This document shows, one piece after another, positions 1 to 10,985 of a DNA stretch of 64,000 nucleotides. This DNA comes from Zoroaster sp. YZ-2022 (lineage: Eukaryota > Echinodermata > Asteroidea > Forcipulatida > Zoroasteridae). The stretch's first letter is position 1. Every line of letters begins with the position of its first letter. Location of the stretch: assembly GCA_029582265.1 (NCBI GenBank), contig CM055823.1, positions 21,495,756-21,559,755 of the forward strand. The letters run 5' to 3'. Made by a program: the position numbers and the translations under genes. Below the pieces are notes generated by a model. It was not told where the DNA came from. It saw only the letters and a list, made by a program, of their open reading frames with translations, and made no database searches.

Positions 1-1322
1 TGCTTTTCAATTTTAACGAACATGATTATTTTAAAATGATTGTTGAATTTGTATTTAAATTTAGTTAAAAGATATATCGCCTGTTTTTCGCTTGTTAACC
101 CACAATGTTTTAACCGGAACAATGATTATATCCTTTTAGAAAGGAGAACACATATTTTGACCTTGGGGGGTGGGGGGTGGGGGGGTATCGTGTCTCCACC
201 TGAGATCTCTGCACCAGGATGTCACTGCTCGAAATACCTAACAAAAGCATAATGGCCTGTTAAAAAAGTGCCCTCAACTGGGACAACAGTTTCATGGGGT
301 CACTTCATGCATATAATTTGTTACATGTCCTTTTTGTCTTGGAGTGCCATGGCCGAGCGGTTTAGTCATATCAAACATGACAAAAACAACCAAGAACACT
401 GACCTCTTCTCTTCTTGACAATGGTAGGGAAAACAACCAAGTAAACAAATAATTGTCATGAAATACCTGGAAGGACATGCTCTAAATTAAGTGACTGTGG
501 GAACACCGTGGATATTTCCTATGAGGTTGGGAGAAATCCGAATTGGCCATGCAGCTATTTTGTACGAAAACATAATGTCTATACCTTCGTGTTTAATCTT
601 TATGCAGAAAAATATTAAAGATATATGCGAGTATTTGCTGCTAAAAGAAACAATACATTCATTTACATTACTAACAAGATAATAGGAAGAGTAGCGATAT
701 TAAACACAATACTGATACTGTACAATTTAATAGTTTTTACCCTAAAAGTGACATAAACTGGTTGCTGCATGTATACCAAATACAGGCCTCTTCAAATCTG
801 ATGTTAACTTTTACTCTTGGACATTGTATAATAAGTTTGTCAGCAATAAAAATGTAATCGAAATAGCTGCCCCTTTAATTTCAAGAATATTAGTAATATT
901 ATTTTGAGGTTTCAAGACCCTAAATAACGTAGCATTAAATGTAAATGTATGTCCAAAATTGAAATCCAAACTGGCGGCCAAAGCTGCCAATCAAACAACT
1001 GACACTCTTAACTGATGCACTAAGGAATGAAAGTAAGTTGCTGGGAATGTTATAAAAGACACAAACAGCCCTCTTCAAACCTGATGTAGACTTTTACAAA
1101 AACAAAAACAGAATGGCTGCCCCTTTAAAATTCGGCGGCCTTAGCCCTACTTTTTAATTGTTATTTTGAGGCTTCAAGATCCCAAATATAGCATCAAATG
1201 TAAACAATGTTTAAGGTGGTCCGAAAAAATGAATAATTGGGGAAAATATGTTCAAAATGGCGGCCGAAGATTACAATACAAAATGCCACTGTAACAGTAA
1301 ATATAGTTGCATATCGAATGTA
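1..1322. other. No gene recognised
   Basis: This AT-rich stretch has no open frame with recognisable protein similarity and no splice-bordered exon that I can support. A G-rich run lies at about 163-185. The phrases 'cctcttcaaa-ctgatgt-actttta' (about 786-815 and 1070-1095) and 'ggcggcc' recur, so part of it is probably an old unclassified repeat. A short SINE head at 341-367 is listed separately. Confidence 0.5.
341..367 (+). repeat. SINE head fragment (tRNA A-box)
   Basis: The segment GGAGTGCCATGGCCGAGCGG followed by TTTAGT matches, with one change, the first bases of the tRNA-derived SINE at 43831-44190 read on its minus strand. It contains the polymerase III A-box-like TGGCCGAGCGG. No B-box or SINE body follows, so this is a truncated remnant. 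It could also be a decayed tRNA-Ser/Leu-like fragment. Confidence 0.5.
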
Positions 1323-2485
1323 GGTCAAAAAGTGGACATCTGCTTTTCAGCTTTCTAAATAATGAAAAAGTAGATTGAACATTTTTGGTAACATGCATTT
1401 CTCTACTTTTCTGCTATTCAGTTTCAAGAAAAGCAGATTTTACGTTTTCACCTAATACACTGGCGGTCAAAAAGTGGACATCTGCTTTTCTGGTTTCCTA
1501 CAACCCAAAAAGAAGATCAAACGTTTTGGACAAATCAATTTTTCTACTTTTATACTAGCCGAAAACCAGATTAGACGTTTAGTCATGCACAAAGTGGCCT
1601 AAAAGTGGACATCTGCTTTTCTGGTTTCCCACAACCAGAAAAGTAGAACGAACATTTTGGACAGATCCATTTTTCTGTATTCCTGCTTCCCAAAAAGCGG
1701 ATCGAACGTTTTTTCAACAGTGACCAAAAAGTGGACAAGTCTGCTTTGCGCTTGAAGAAAAGCAGATTGAATGATTTGATAAATCTACTCCCCTATCCAC
1801 AAAATAATGGACTAATCTTGTTTGTAGTTATAATCTGGCACAAAAATTCTCACATGAATTGTACCACTGAGACCAGGCGGGAAATCAAATTCACCGAAAG
1901 AACTGAAATTGTGTAAAAGTGCAAGAAAAGGCCTTGTACGCGCCTACCTGGCGACTACGGCGGACATGTCTTGTGACGGTAGGATTAGTCAATTATGAAG
2001 GGAGTAGATTTATCAAATCATTTAATCTGCTTTTCTTCAAGCGCAAAGCAGACTTGTCCACTTTTAGGCCACTGTTGAGAAAACGTTCGATCCACTTTTT
2101 GGGAAGCAGGAAAGCAGAAAAATGGATTTGTCCAAAACGTTCGATTTACTTTTTGGGTTGTGGGAAACCAGAAAAGCAAATGTCCACTTTTAGGCCACTG
2201 TGTGACTAAACGTCTAATCTGCTTTTCGGGAAGCAGAAAAGCAGAAAAATGGATTTGTCGAAAACGTTCAATCTGCTTTTCTGGTTGTAGGAAACCAGAA
2301 AAGCAGATGTCCACTTTTTGACCGCCAGTGTATTAGGTGAAAACGTAAAATCTGCTTTTCGAGAAAAACGGATGTTACCAAAATGTTCAATCTACTTGTT
2401 AGGTGGAAGAAAAGCAGAAAAATACGTTCAATCTGCTTTTTCATTATTTAGAAAGCTGAAAAGCAGATGTCCACTTTTTGACCTC
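1323..2485. mobile_element. Foldback (long inverted repeat) element
   Basis: Two arms of about 460-480 bp, roughly 1323-1790 and 2005-2485, are inverted copies of each other around a unique core of about 200 bp. Both outer ends carry GTCAAAAAGTGGACATCTGC. Within each arm this motif recurs two or three times at irregular spacing, each time with a CTTTTC-type tail and an AACGTTTT-like segment. The arms are therefore built of diverged subrepeats. No transposase is encoded, and the short open frames here are by-products of the repeats. The structure matches foldback-type non-autonomous DNA elements. The superfamily and target duplication are not determined. Confidence 0.8.
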
Positions 2486-3177
2486 CATAATATCGCTGTG
2501 TTCATTACAATAGTATTTTACTGTATTTTGAGCAGTTCCACTTAAGTTGAATATGATCATACGAAATGGTAATACGTCCCCTTAGATCTTAAAATTAAAG
2601 AAGAAAGAACATTGATACTTACAATAGCCATAAGGATGAAAAGTCTTTGAAAAGACCAGTTGGCAGAATGTTGATATTTCCACCCGATAACTGACTGCAG
2701 ATAAAAGGTGTCACAATAGAAATAAAAAACACTTTATTACACATTATGTCAAATTATAATATTAAAGGGATAATATCGTCACGACCGGAACCATGGGCGG
2801 CAAACCCAGGGGGTGGTAGAGGGGACTTTTCCCCATTATTTATGGTGAAGGGGCGCTAATGGCAATGCCCCCAATATTTTTGCTTTGTGCATATTATTTT
2901 TGTAAAGTGTGCTATTACGCAAGATGTAAAATGTAATATTAAAATGCATCAGAGTGCGTTTGAGAATATCCACAATGTAAAATTGTATCCAAATTAATAT
3001 TTACATACAGCAATGGGTTTATTACATTTGTTTAGCTTAATCATACTTGACAGCGATTCCCCACGAAGGTGACATTTCCCCGCCCTTATTGTAACTACTA
3101 TTTCCCCTTCTGTTATGAGAAAGGATGATATTTCATAAACCCACGATAGGCGACCCTAATAAGCATGGTCGGCAATC
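2486..3177. other. Intergenic/intronic, with a MITE end at 2762
   Basis: No gene is seen. At 2762 the bases TTAAAGGGATAATATCGTCA nearly match the terminal repeat of the complete MITE at 43542-43757. No matching second end is visible downstream, so this looks like a one-ended remnant. The rest is unremarkable AT-rich sequence. Confidence 0.4.
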
Positions 3178-3410
3178 TGGGGGGGGGGGGGGGGGGGTGG
3201 AGGTACTGCATGTACTCATGGACGGATCATCATGAGCACAGGCCCTGGGCACAAATTCACCACGGGCCCATACACGCGCATAATACTACTAGTACTATGC
3301 TTCTTTTTTTCTTTTTTTGAAAACCAAGGGCCCCTATTGGCTCCTGGGCCCGGGGCACGTGCCCAGTTTGCCCGTGCGGTAATCCGTGCATGCATGTACT
3401 CCACTGTGAC
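3178..3410. repeat. Poly-G tract and imperfect inverted repeat
   Basis: An almost pure run of about 19 G lies at 3179-3197. It is followed by a GC-rich, roughly 200-bp imperfect palindrome. The left side has GTACTCATGGACGGATCA and GGCCCTGGGCAC. The right side ends with the inverse of these, GTGCCC..GTGCGGTAATCCGTGCATGCATGTACT in shortened form. It probably is a decayed hairpin-type MITE. Both strands show short open frames that merely reflect this symmetry. Confidence 0.45.
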
Positions 3411-3545
3411 GGGGACGGTAATGACAATTTACCCACAGAAATTATCGTCCTCCTAACAACGAGTTATTCCGAGCTCACATATTATATAATTACATAATTA
3501 TTACATTATTATCATTCATTTTGTTTACAGACCCCCTATACTTAC

Positions 3546-3666
3546 AGTCTTCTCATCCTGGTCATAATGATGTCATCAATGGTAGACTTGTTCCAACCAT
3601 CCATACATTCGACTCTGGTATAATCACCATACCAATCCGAACAACTGCAGACATCAGGACACTGAT
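3546..3666 (-). CDS. Host receptor gene, exon 4: LRR N-terminal cap
   Basis: This internal exon is bordered on the minus strand by ATATACAG (acceptor) and GTAAGTATA (donor). It encodes about 40 residues that start with a split Asp codon and contain CPDVCSCSDWYGDYTRVEC. The C-x3-C-x-C-x(n)-C spacing is that of a leucine-rich-repeat N-terminal cap, and the stretch after it ends at a split Leu codon. The acceptor is phase 1, which matches the donor of the LDLa exon at 36284. The donor is phase 2, the usual phase of introns between LRR repeats in LGR-type receptors. LRR exons should follow beyond the left edge. Assignment to the same gene rests on phase, strand and domain order, without transcript proof. 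Confidence 0.72.
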
Positions 3667-3720
3667 CTGTATATTATGGATCGAGAAGAATAAGAATGAA
3701 GAACCTCATAACATCTGTTG

Positions 3721-4690
3721 ACTATTTGCATTCAAACTTAAAGCCAATACACACTTTTGGTAAAATACATGATTTAGGACTGTTATGTAAGCGACATCTC
3801 TGTAAGTTTCTAGAACTTTCGTTCAGTAATTAAACTTACGTGGAGAAAAATTTTGAACTTTATTTCAATAATGAAAGGTATGTGGATAAGTTTCTGGAAC
3901 TTCTTTCAGTGGTGTATACAAATAGATTTTCTGAGAAAGCTTAATTGTACTCGTAAGTTTAGAATTTGCTAGAAGGATGCTTTTAGTATAAAAGTAGGAC
4001 ATATTCACCATAGCAGTAGTGTACATGTACGTGTAAAGGCCGGTTCACGGCAAATATTCGCGGCGAAGGTTCGCAAAAGTCGAACGAATTTGATGACGTA
4101 ACATTCGCTTCGCATTTGCTTTCGCGTCAAGTATGAACCGGGCTTAAGACGATTCATGGTGCAAGACGTTATTATGCGGATCCTAGTTACACGATCCCTG
4201 CACCATTCGTAAATCACCCACCGTAGCTGGCGCTACACAATTTTGACGATCACGAGCTGAATACAGATCAATGGGCTTAGTCAGGTTCGTGGACATGTAT
4301 GAATGGCGCCCGCAGCGGCGGTTGGTTTTTCGAATCACAGTGGACGCGCCGTATAAAATCACGAGAAACGTCTTACATTTAAGACTTGTGGAGGAGTGTC
4401 TATGATTATTCACGAAATCCACACCAGTGTTAAGAGAATTGATCGACGTCAGCCAGTTGGATATTTTCCTTTTGACTGTGGGTTTTATGGTGAGTCAGGA
4501 GTTTTAAGTTCAAGTTCAAGTTGTGAATAATACAGTTAGAAGTCCACGAAGAGACTTTTATTCTTGAAATTTGTGAACTGGACAGTTTTAGTAACTCCTG
4601 TGTATGTTTGGAAATTACCGTATGATCGCCGATTGAAGTCACCAAGCTAGCAGAAGTTATTTATTACATTGTTTTTCCCAGAAAAAAAAG
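3721..4690. other. Intron sequence left of the Polinton, with a MITE
   Basis: No host exon is recognised. The left end of the Polinton must lie somewhere in this stretch or just inside 4690. I cannot find an inverted copy of the right-hand terminal sequence near 20600, so the left terminal repeat is lost or too diverged to see. A MITE lies at 4034-4147. Confidence 0.4.
4034..4147. mobile_element. Short MITE (about 113 bp)
   Basis: The ends are inverted: TAAAGGCCGGTTCACG on the left and CGTCAAGTATGAACCGGGCTTAA on the right in shortened comparison (GAACCGG/CCGGTTC core). The interior is CpG-rich, with repeated TTCGC and GCGAA motifs that extend the fold. It resembles the MITE at 8083-8267 at its tips. 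No coding capacity. Confidence 0.6.
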
Positions 4691-7600
4691 CCACAGAGGA
4701 CAGTTGTTAAAAAAGACTACATCGCCGCTATTAAAAGGTTTCACGGTCAAGAAGAAGAGTTAACTTTTGACGAACCGTCGATTGACGGCGGAAGATATTT
4801 ACGTCAACGAAGAATGCTCGTTCCGCTCAATCACAGCAAAGAAGAAGATTTAATCATTTTTTGGGAAGCGGCAAAACCAAAGATTAGAGACAAGTTTGTT
4901 TTAGACTTGCAAGAATTTAAGTCGTACAAGTTTATGATATATAATTATACGTATTAATTTACGTAAAGAAAAACTAGACGGTACGATCGATTATGCCGAG
5001 CCAAATTTTCATAATAATAGTCAAATTGTTTTATTGAATTTGAACGACATTGAAAATGTATTTAATACCGTTTTTTCACAAATTCAAGAGTCTTTAGAAA
5101 AATGGATGCAAAGAGGTTCCGGATGGGAGATTGATCATATTGTAGATATGAGTATTACTATCGCGAGATATCAACCTTTGAGAGGCGGTTCTTATATCGA
5201 GCTATGCGACTACATAAAAAATAAAAAAGCGTGCATCAACGTAAAAAACAAAGACGACGATTGTTTACGATGGGCGCTTCGTGTCGCTCGTTTTCACATG
5301 AAAAAAAGAAAAAGGAATAAAAATACAACATTCAGATAGACTCTCAACATACCCGATAGAGGATGGTTTAAATTTTGATAATATCGACGCTCCGACTCTG
5401 ATTAATCAAATTAAGCGAGTAGAGAAACAAAATAACTTGGCGATAAACGTTTTTGGTTACGAATCAAAATCAATACTAGTTTACAAACTCAGCGATCAAC
5501 CCGCGGATATAGATCGTATTAATTTATTATTAATTCATAAAGAAGAAGAAGAAGAAACTAAATCTCACTACGTTTGGATTAAATATATAAATAAATTACT
5601 TTACGACCAAACGAAACATCACGAACGTAAACATTTTTGTTTACAGTAGCGTATCTTGAAAATCACGTAAAAATGTGTGAGGGAATAAACGACAGATCGA
5701 CGGCGGTTGTTATGCCGGAAAAGGGTAAAAACGATACGCTAAAATTTATAAATTTTCATAAAAAGATGAAAGTTTCTTTCGTTATATACGCCGACTTTGA
5801 AAGTATTATTAAAAAGATTGACGACGTGAATACGACAAATACTAAAAAAAAACTGCAAGAACACGTCGTTTGCGGTTATTCGTACGTCGTCGTTCGGTGC
5901 GACGGTGAAACTAGTTGTCCCGTTGTATACCGAGGAGAAGATGCCGCTAAAAAAATGTTTAATGAATTACAAAAAGAAGAAGAAAATATTAACGAGATGA
6001 TTAAAAATCCTTTAAAAAATGTACATGACTGAAGAAAATGTACAAGATTTTAAAAATACTAAACAGTGCTGGATATGTGAAAAGGGATTTTTTGTAGGTG
6101 ATGACAAGTTTACAAAAGTACGCGATCATTGTCACATCACCGGTGAATATAGAGGCGCGGCGCACAATTGTTGTAATTTAAAACTGAGTTTAAAGCCTAA
6201 TAAAACTTTTATTCCGGTCGTATTTCATAATTTGCGAGGCTACGACTCTCATCTCATTATGCAGGCTGCGAGTCAAACGCGAGGAAATCTAACGTGTATT
6301 CCAAACAATATAGAAAAGTATATTTCTTTTTCAATAGCGCAACTACGATTTATCGACAGCGCTCAATTTTTACTAGCTTCATTTGAACAACGTGTAAAAT
6401 CCAACGATTTGTTTCCAATTACTAAAAAGTTTGAATCTGATTTAGAAAAATTTATCCTTACGAATACATGGATAGTTTTGAAAGATTTGAAGAAAAACAA
6501 CTTCCTTCGCAAGAAAAATTTCACAGTAGTTTAAATAAAGACAGTATTAATAAAGAAGAATATGAGCACGCAAAAAAGGTTTGGACTAAATTTGATTGTA
6601 CAACTCTAGGTGATTATCACGATTTGTACGTGCGTACCGATACTTGCTTATTGGCGGACGTGTTTGAAAATTTTCGTAGCACTTGCGTACGAGAATACGG
6701 TTTGGATCCGGCTAATTATTACACGAGTCCAGGATTGAGTTGGGACGCTTTGCTTAAACATTCGGAAAGTTTGTCTAGAATTGTTTACGGATGTTGACAT
6801 GCATTTATTTATAGAAAAAGGTACTAGAGGAGGAACGTGTATGGTAAGTAAACGATACGCGAGAGCAAACAACCGCCATTTACCCGATTACGATAAAACA
6901 AAACCTTATAGTTTTATACAATATTTAGACGCGAATAATTTGTACGGTTATGCGATGAGTCAACCTTTACCAACGGGTAATTTTAAATGGCTGACTAAAA
7001 AACAAATTGACAAAGGATTAAAGCGTGGAAAAGGATACATTTTACAAGTTGATTTAGAATACCCTAAAGAATTACACAATTCTCACGATGCATATCCACT
7101 CGCGCCAGAATCGTTGAGGGTGTCGAAAGAATGGATGTCTGAATACCAACTCGAGTTATTAAACGACAAACCAGCTCTAAACGTTTCAAAATTAGTTCCC
7201 AATTTATATGATAAAACAAACTACGTGCTTCATTATCGTAATTTACGATTATATTTACAACTCGGCATGAAACTAACTAAAATTCATCGCGTTTTAGAAT
7301 TTGATGAATCACCTTGGATGAAATCATACATTGATTTAAACACTCAACTCAGAAAAGACGCAACGTCAGATTTTGAAAAAGATTTGTACAAATCATGAAT
7401 AATTCAGTTTTTGGAAAAACGAGGGAAAATGTACGAAATCGCGTCAACGTAAATTTGAAGCGATTAAACGATGAAAAAGCAGAAAATCAAATTCGTACAT
7501 TAATCGCGAAACCAAATTTTGCCGAGGTTAGGATTTTTGATAATGATTTAGCGGCGATTCACATGCATAAAATAAAACTAGTACTCAACCGTCCAGTCTA

Positions 7601-8454
7601 CGTAGGAATGAGCATACTTGAATTATCTAAAGCTTACATGTACAATTTTTATTACAATCATTTAAAAAAGAAATACGACAACGAGTGTAATTTACTTTAC
7701 ACGGATACGGATAGCTTGTTACTCGAGATTCAAACGGAAGATGTTTATAAAGATATGGAAAAAGACAAAGACTCGTACGATTTTAGTAATTATTATAATA
7801 AAGATTTAGAAAAACAACATTTTTTATATTCTGAAAGAAATAAAAAAGTGATTGGTAAAATGAAAGACGAGACTGCGGGAACTCTAATCCATGAAATTGT
7901 CGGCTTAAGACCTATGTATTCGATACTTTTACAAAAAGAAATAGAAATAAAAAAAAACTACTGGCTTAAGACCCGCCGTTTTTTCGAAAGAAATAAGAAA
8001 AGCCAAGGACGTTAAAAAACAAGTTTTAGAACAGGAAATTAAACACGAGCGATATAAACAAGTTTTAGATAATTTAAAACCATAAAGGGCCGGTCACACT
8101 GCAGCGATTACAAGTAACGATAACGAAAACGACGCAAAAGAACACATTCTATTGGTTAAATTGTACCGCGCGGAATACGCGCATGCTTAGTTAACCAATC
8201 GATGGCGTTCATAAGCAGCGTTCTCGTTCTCCTTACTCGTTATCGCTGCAGTGTGACCGGCCCTTTACATCATGATAATTATGAATTTTATTAGAAATGA
8301 AAAACATAGATTATATACAACGCGAGTATATAAAATGTCACTATCTCCTTTAGACACAAAGAGATACATTTTTGAGGACGGAATACATACTTGTTCTTAC
8401 GGTCACTATAAAATTTCAGAATTAGCCGAGCAAAGCTCCTCTATAATCGTTTAA
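4690..8454 (+). pseudogene. PolB: Polinton protein-primed DNA polymerase B (decayed)
   Basis: This would replicate the element by protein-primed synthesis. The pieces follow the family order. A conserved N-terminal block includes KNKDDDCLRWALR (5250-5290). Next come FGYES and SHYVWIKYINKLL (5450-5600), and the exonuclease motifs YADFESI (about 5790), HNLRGYDSHL (about 6226) and DLYVRTDTCLLADVFE (about 6623). The polymerase motifs are YLDANNLYGYAM (A, about 6922), NNSVFGKT (B, about 7398) and YTDTDSL (C, about 7700). The C-terminal block KHRLY..SLSPLDTKRY lies at 8290-8370. A zinc-finger-like insert, VRDHCHITGEYRG..CCN, is at 6120-6175. At least six frame changes or stops interrupt it, and a 185-bp MITE (8083-8267) separates the C-terminus. 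All catalytic motifs are still legible, so decay is moderate. The start is uncertain; coding signal begins near 4690. Confidence 0.93.
8083..8267. mobile_element. MITE inserted in the polymerase gene
   Basis: A perfect terminal inverted repeat of about 26 bp begins TAAAGGGCCGGTCACACTGC and is mirrored at 8242-8267. The total length is 185 bp and there is no coding capacity. Polymerase-like codons lie on both sides, so the element landed inside that gene. The outermost TA on each side may be a duplicated TA target. Its tips resemble those of the elements at 4034 and 25536. Confidence 0.85.
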
Positions 8455-8479
8455 TGGGAGGATTTTCTATATCTCGAGG

Positions 8480-9430
8480 AATAATTAGGTGTTCGGCTTT
8501 TCAGCCGAACAACTATTGTTATTGTTCCGTTTTTTTGTTTTTGTTTTACTTCTCCTTCTTCTTCTTCTCCTTAACTCTTCTCTACATCGAAAGTGCAAGT
8601 TAACAATTTCACACAACCTTGAAACTTCACACATATAAAGACCTTATCATGTAGATGAATCTCGAAGTTGTTACGTAACGTCATCAGGTATCAAATTACA
8701 AGCCATTTAAGTTTTAAAAATGACCATTTGCTATCGACTGTATATCAAAATATACTAAAGCTATGATGTTCATAATCTGGGATCTGATAGATCAAGGCTT
8801 AGGCAACATTTGAAAAGTTAACGCCAAAATCGTCTGACATTTGCTTCCGGTCGTACCGGAAGGTCAAAGTTTTGATTTGTTTTTTTTCTTCAAAATTCCT
8901 TTTTTGGGCGAAAATCCCATTGACTTAACACACACCAGACACTCGTGGTTCTGGGGCCCATTGTTTACAAACCGCAGAGACTGAGATCGTTATCTACTGG
9001 AAAACAGCTGGCGGTCTTCACGGGGACGTTTGCGGTGTCACAGGCTAAAGCTCTTGCAGGATAAAATATATTGTATAGATGTGTGGTTGGGCGTTTAAGC
9101 CAATAACGGATGCGCTACAATATTTCTAAAACCATAGATCGTATTAACTTAATACTGCAGTGTCATTTTTGTACGAATGGAAAGGGCTGTTGAAAAAGCC
9201 AATACCGAAAAGCTATTTCTTTGAAATGAGTAACTTACTCTTGAAAACAATCTTAAGTCACATTTTAACAATGATCCCAATTGATGAGGACATCAATTAC
9301 CGTCACTTCCGAACACCTTGAGTTTGTTCACAAACTCTGAATTTCTAGTTTGTAATTCTTCTCTTACAAAACTACGAGCGGGGCTTGCGTCTACGCCCGG
9401 CGCAGACGCTAAATAATAAAAGATGGGTAG
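8480..9430. mobile_element. Unclassified insertion with hairpin ends
   Basis: About 950 bp separate the 3' ends of the polymerase and integrase genes, and no frame here is protein-like. Near the left edge is the hairpin GTTCGGCTTTTCAGCCGAAC (8491-8510), followed by a CT-rich run. Near the right edge is a second GC-rich hairpin, GCGTCTACGCCCGGCGCAGA plus CGC (about 9389-9411), followed by TAAATAAT. Hairpins at both ends of a non-coding block suggest an inserted non-autonomous element, possibly Helitron-like. No target duplication or clear CTRR end settles this. It could also be Polinton spacer DNA. Confidence 0.35.
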
Positions 9431-9504
9431 ATTAGCAGCTTTCATCGTTTTAGGTAATGTTTATACTCCATATAGGATCGGTCGCGCGACGTCTCGTATC
9501 TTTT

Positions 9505-10295
9505 TCAGCTTCCACCGGGTGCGTATAAATACCGAACCAAACTGCTAGTTGGGATTCTTTTTTCTTTCTTAAAAGTTGGTGAGGCTGGATTTTGCTCTAC
9601 AATGTGTAATTTAATCGCGTCTTTAGGTTTTAAATGTACGAGTCTGGTCGTTTCGTCGTTTAATGCTTTTACGACTAGCGGTAATCTTTTAACCCATTCT
9701 CTATTTCTTGTATCCGTCGCTATTTCTTTAGCGTATTGATGAGAAAATATTCTTTCGCCCAAAGTTCAATTGAATCGTTCTACTATACCCTGAGCTCTAT
9801 GATTACCGGCTTTGCTTCTGTGGATTTTTACATTGTGTTTACTCATTAATACACCGACGGTCGACATAAATTCTTTTCCAGGATCGACTTTTAAAATGTT
9901 TGGCCAAGTGAGCGGCGAACGTTTATAAATTTTTTCAAACGCGTTACCGGCTTGAGCGGCGGTTTTATCGGTTAACGGTTCCGCTTCTTTATATCTGCTG
10001 GCTTCATCCACAACGGTTAACGCGTACTTGTATGTCTTTTTACCTACACTACCGTGCGGAAAAGACAATAAATCCGCTTGATGAACCTCATTTGGTTTTT
10101 GTAACGTACTATTTGAACTGGTCGGTCTAGGAAATGTATTTAGGATAGTGTAAATAAATTTGCCACAGCGCTTGCTTTTTTATCCACCGCGAAACTAATT
10201 TCTTTAGCTAATTTATTAATCGCGTCGAGACCTTTGTAGTATCCTTTCGGACTATAATACGCGTTTTGTAGCTTTAGTTTTGTACGTTTATCCAT
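9505..10295 (-). pseudogene. INT: Polinton integrase (retroviral-type, decayed)
   Basis: This is a DDE integrase of the retroviral/Polinton type that would insert the element into chromosomes. The start chosen is the ATG at 10295 (MDKRTKLKLQNAYYSPKGYY). Core-domain signatures are NEVHQADLLSFPHG (first catalytic Asp), YALTVVDEASRYKEAEPLTD, LKVDPGKEFMS (second Asp region) and HRAQGIVERFN (catalytic Glu region). A C-terminal chromo-like or SH3-like tail with KPKDAI follows. Damage is an in-frame TGA right after ERFN (9766-9768), where CGA would be expected (a typical CpG change), plus two small frame changes near 10140-10190. The usual N-terminal zinc-binding segment is not evident. Neighbours on the same strand are small membrane proteins. 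Confidence 0.9.
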
Positions 10296-10317
10296 TTTTA
10301 ATATTGTACAATATATT

Positions 10318-10563
10318 TTATTCCGTAGAATTACTAGACATGACAGAGTCTGGTAAAATTCCTTGATTAACTAACCACGTTTGAGTCATTAAAGATAATC
10401 CAACCGTCGTGGTGAGTTTTAGACCGTCTTTTATATCCAACTTTCCTAAATCGGCTGAGTTTATTTTAAATACTTTTTTACCGAGCATGCTGTATAAAAC
10501 GGTAAAAAGTCCTACAACGGCACTGTGACAAGCTGAATTAACGATTCCTTTTGTATCCATCAT
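10318..10563 (-). CDS. Small Polinton membrane protein, intact (81 aa)
   Basis: This intact frame opens with two Met codons (MMDTKGIVNSACHSAVVGLF). A hydrophobic segment at about residues 11-30 and a weaker one at about 52-66 suggest one or two membrane passages. It sits 23 bp upstream of the integrase start on the same strand. I believe short proteins of this kind recur in invertebrate Polintons, but I know no function. It is one of few genes here without a frame break, although it is short enough to escape by chance. Confidence 0.6.
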   Translation of the reverse strand: MMDTKGIVNSACHSAVVGLFTVLYSMLGKKVFKINSADLGKLDIKDGLKLTTTVGLSLMTQTWLVNQGILPDSVMSSNSTE

Positions 10564-10586
10564 ATTTTATATTTGTCAATATAATT

Positions 10587-10973
10587 TTATTTAAAAAAAA
10601 AATATTCCATTTCATAAACAACAAGTTCTCTCGTTGGCGGTGGGGTGGGTGTAGGTTTGGGTGGCGCGGGTGCAAAGGTGGGTTTATGTATAGGTGGTGA
10701 TGGTTTTGGCGGCGCAGGCTCTTGTTTACGAAAAAGTAATAAGCAAAACCTCCAACGGCTAAGGCAATAGCGATATAGTAGTAGTTTATTCCAGAGCTTT
10801 CTTCTTTTATCGGTATAGCACTTTGCGACGCTTGCGGCGTTGCATAACGAGTTTTAGTCGCGCCTGTTTGGATTTTTATTTTTTTTAGTCGGTGTTTTCG
10901 TTACTGTCAACGGTGTGCTCGTTTGACGCTGGCGCGGTGAATCGTTGCTCGTTTGCTCTACATTCTGCTCCAT
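10587..10973 (-). pseudogene. Polinton proline-rich membrane protein (decayed)
   Basis: Three frames join in order. The ATG at 10973 opens a polar Ser/Thr/Lys-rich stretch (MEQNVEQTSNDSPRQRQ). A frame change near 10870 leads into a segment ending in the hydrophobic YYYIAIALAVGGFAYYFFV (about 10755-10800), a membrane anchor. A second change leads into a Pro-rich tail with EPAPPKPSPP and PKPTPTPPP. The layout resembles the gene at 16160, which also joins a hydrophobic helix to a Pro-rich repeat. No function is known to me. The damage is two frameshifts. Confidence 0.6.
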
Positions 10974-10985
10974 CGCTTTTATTAT

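Noticed and set aside
4183..4645. Minus-strand frames of 70-79 codons left of the polymerase
   Set aside because: No similarity or splice context recognised. One overlaps a MITE flank. Not supported as genes.
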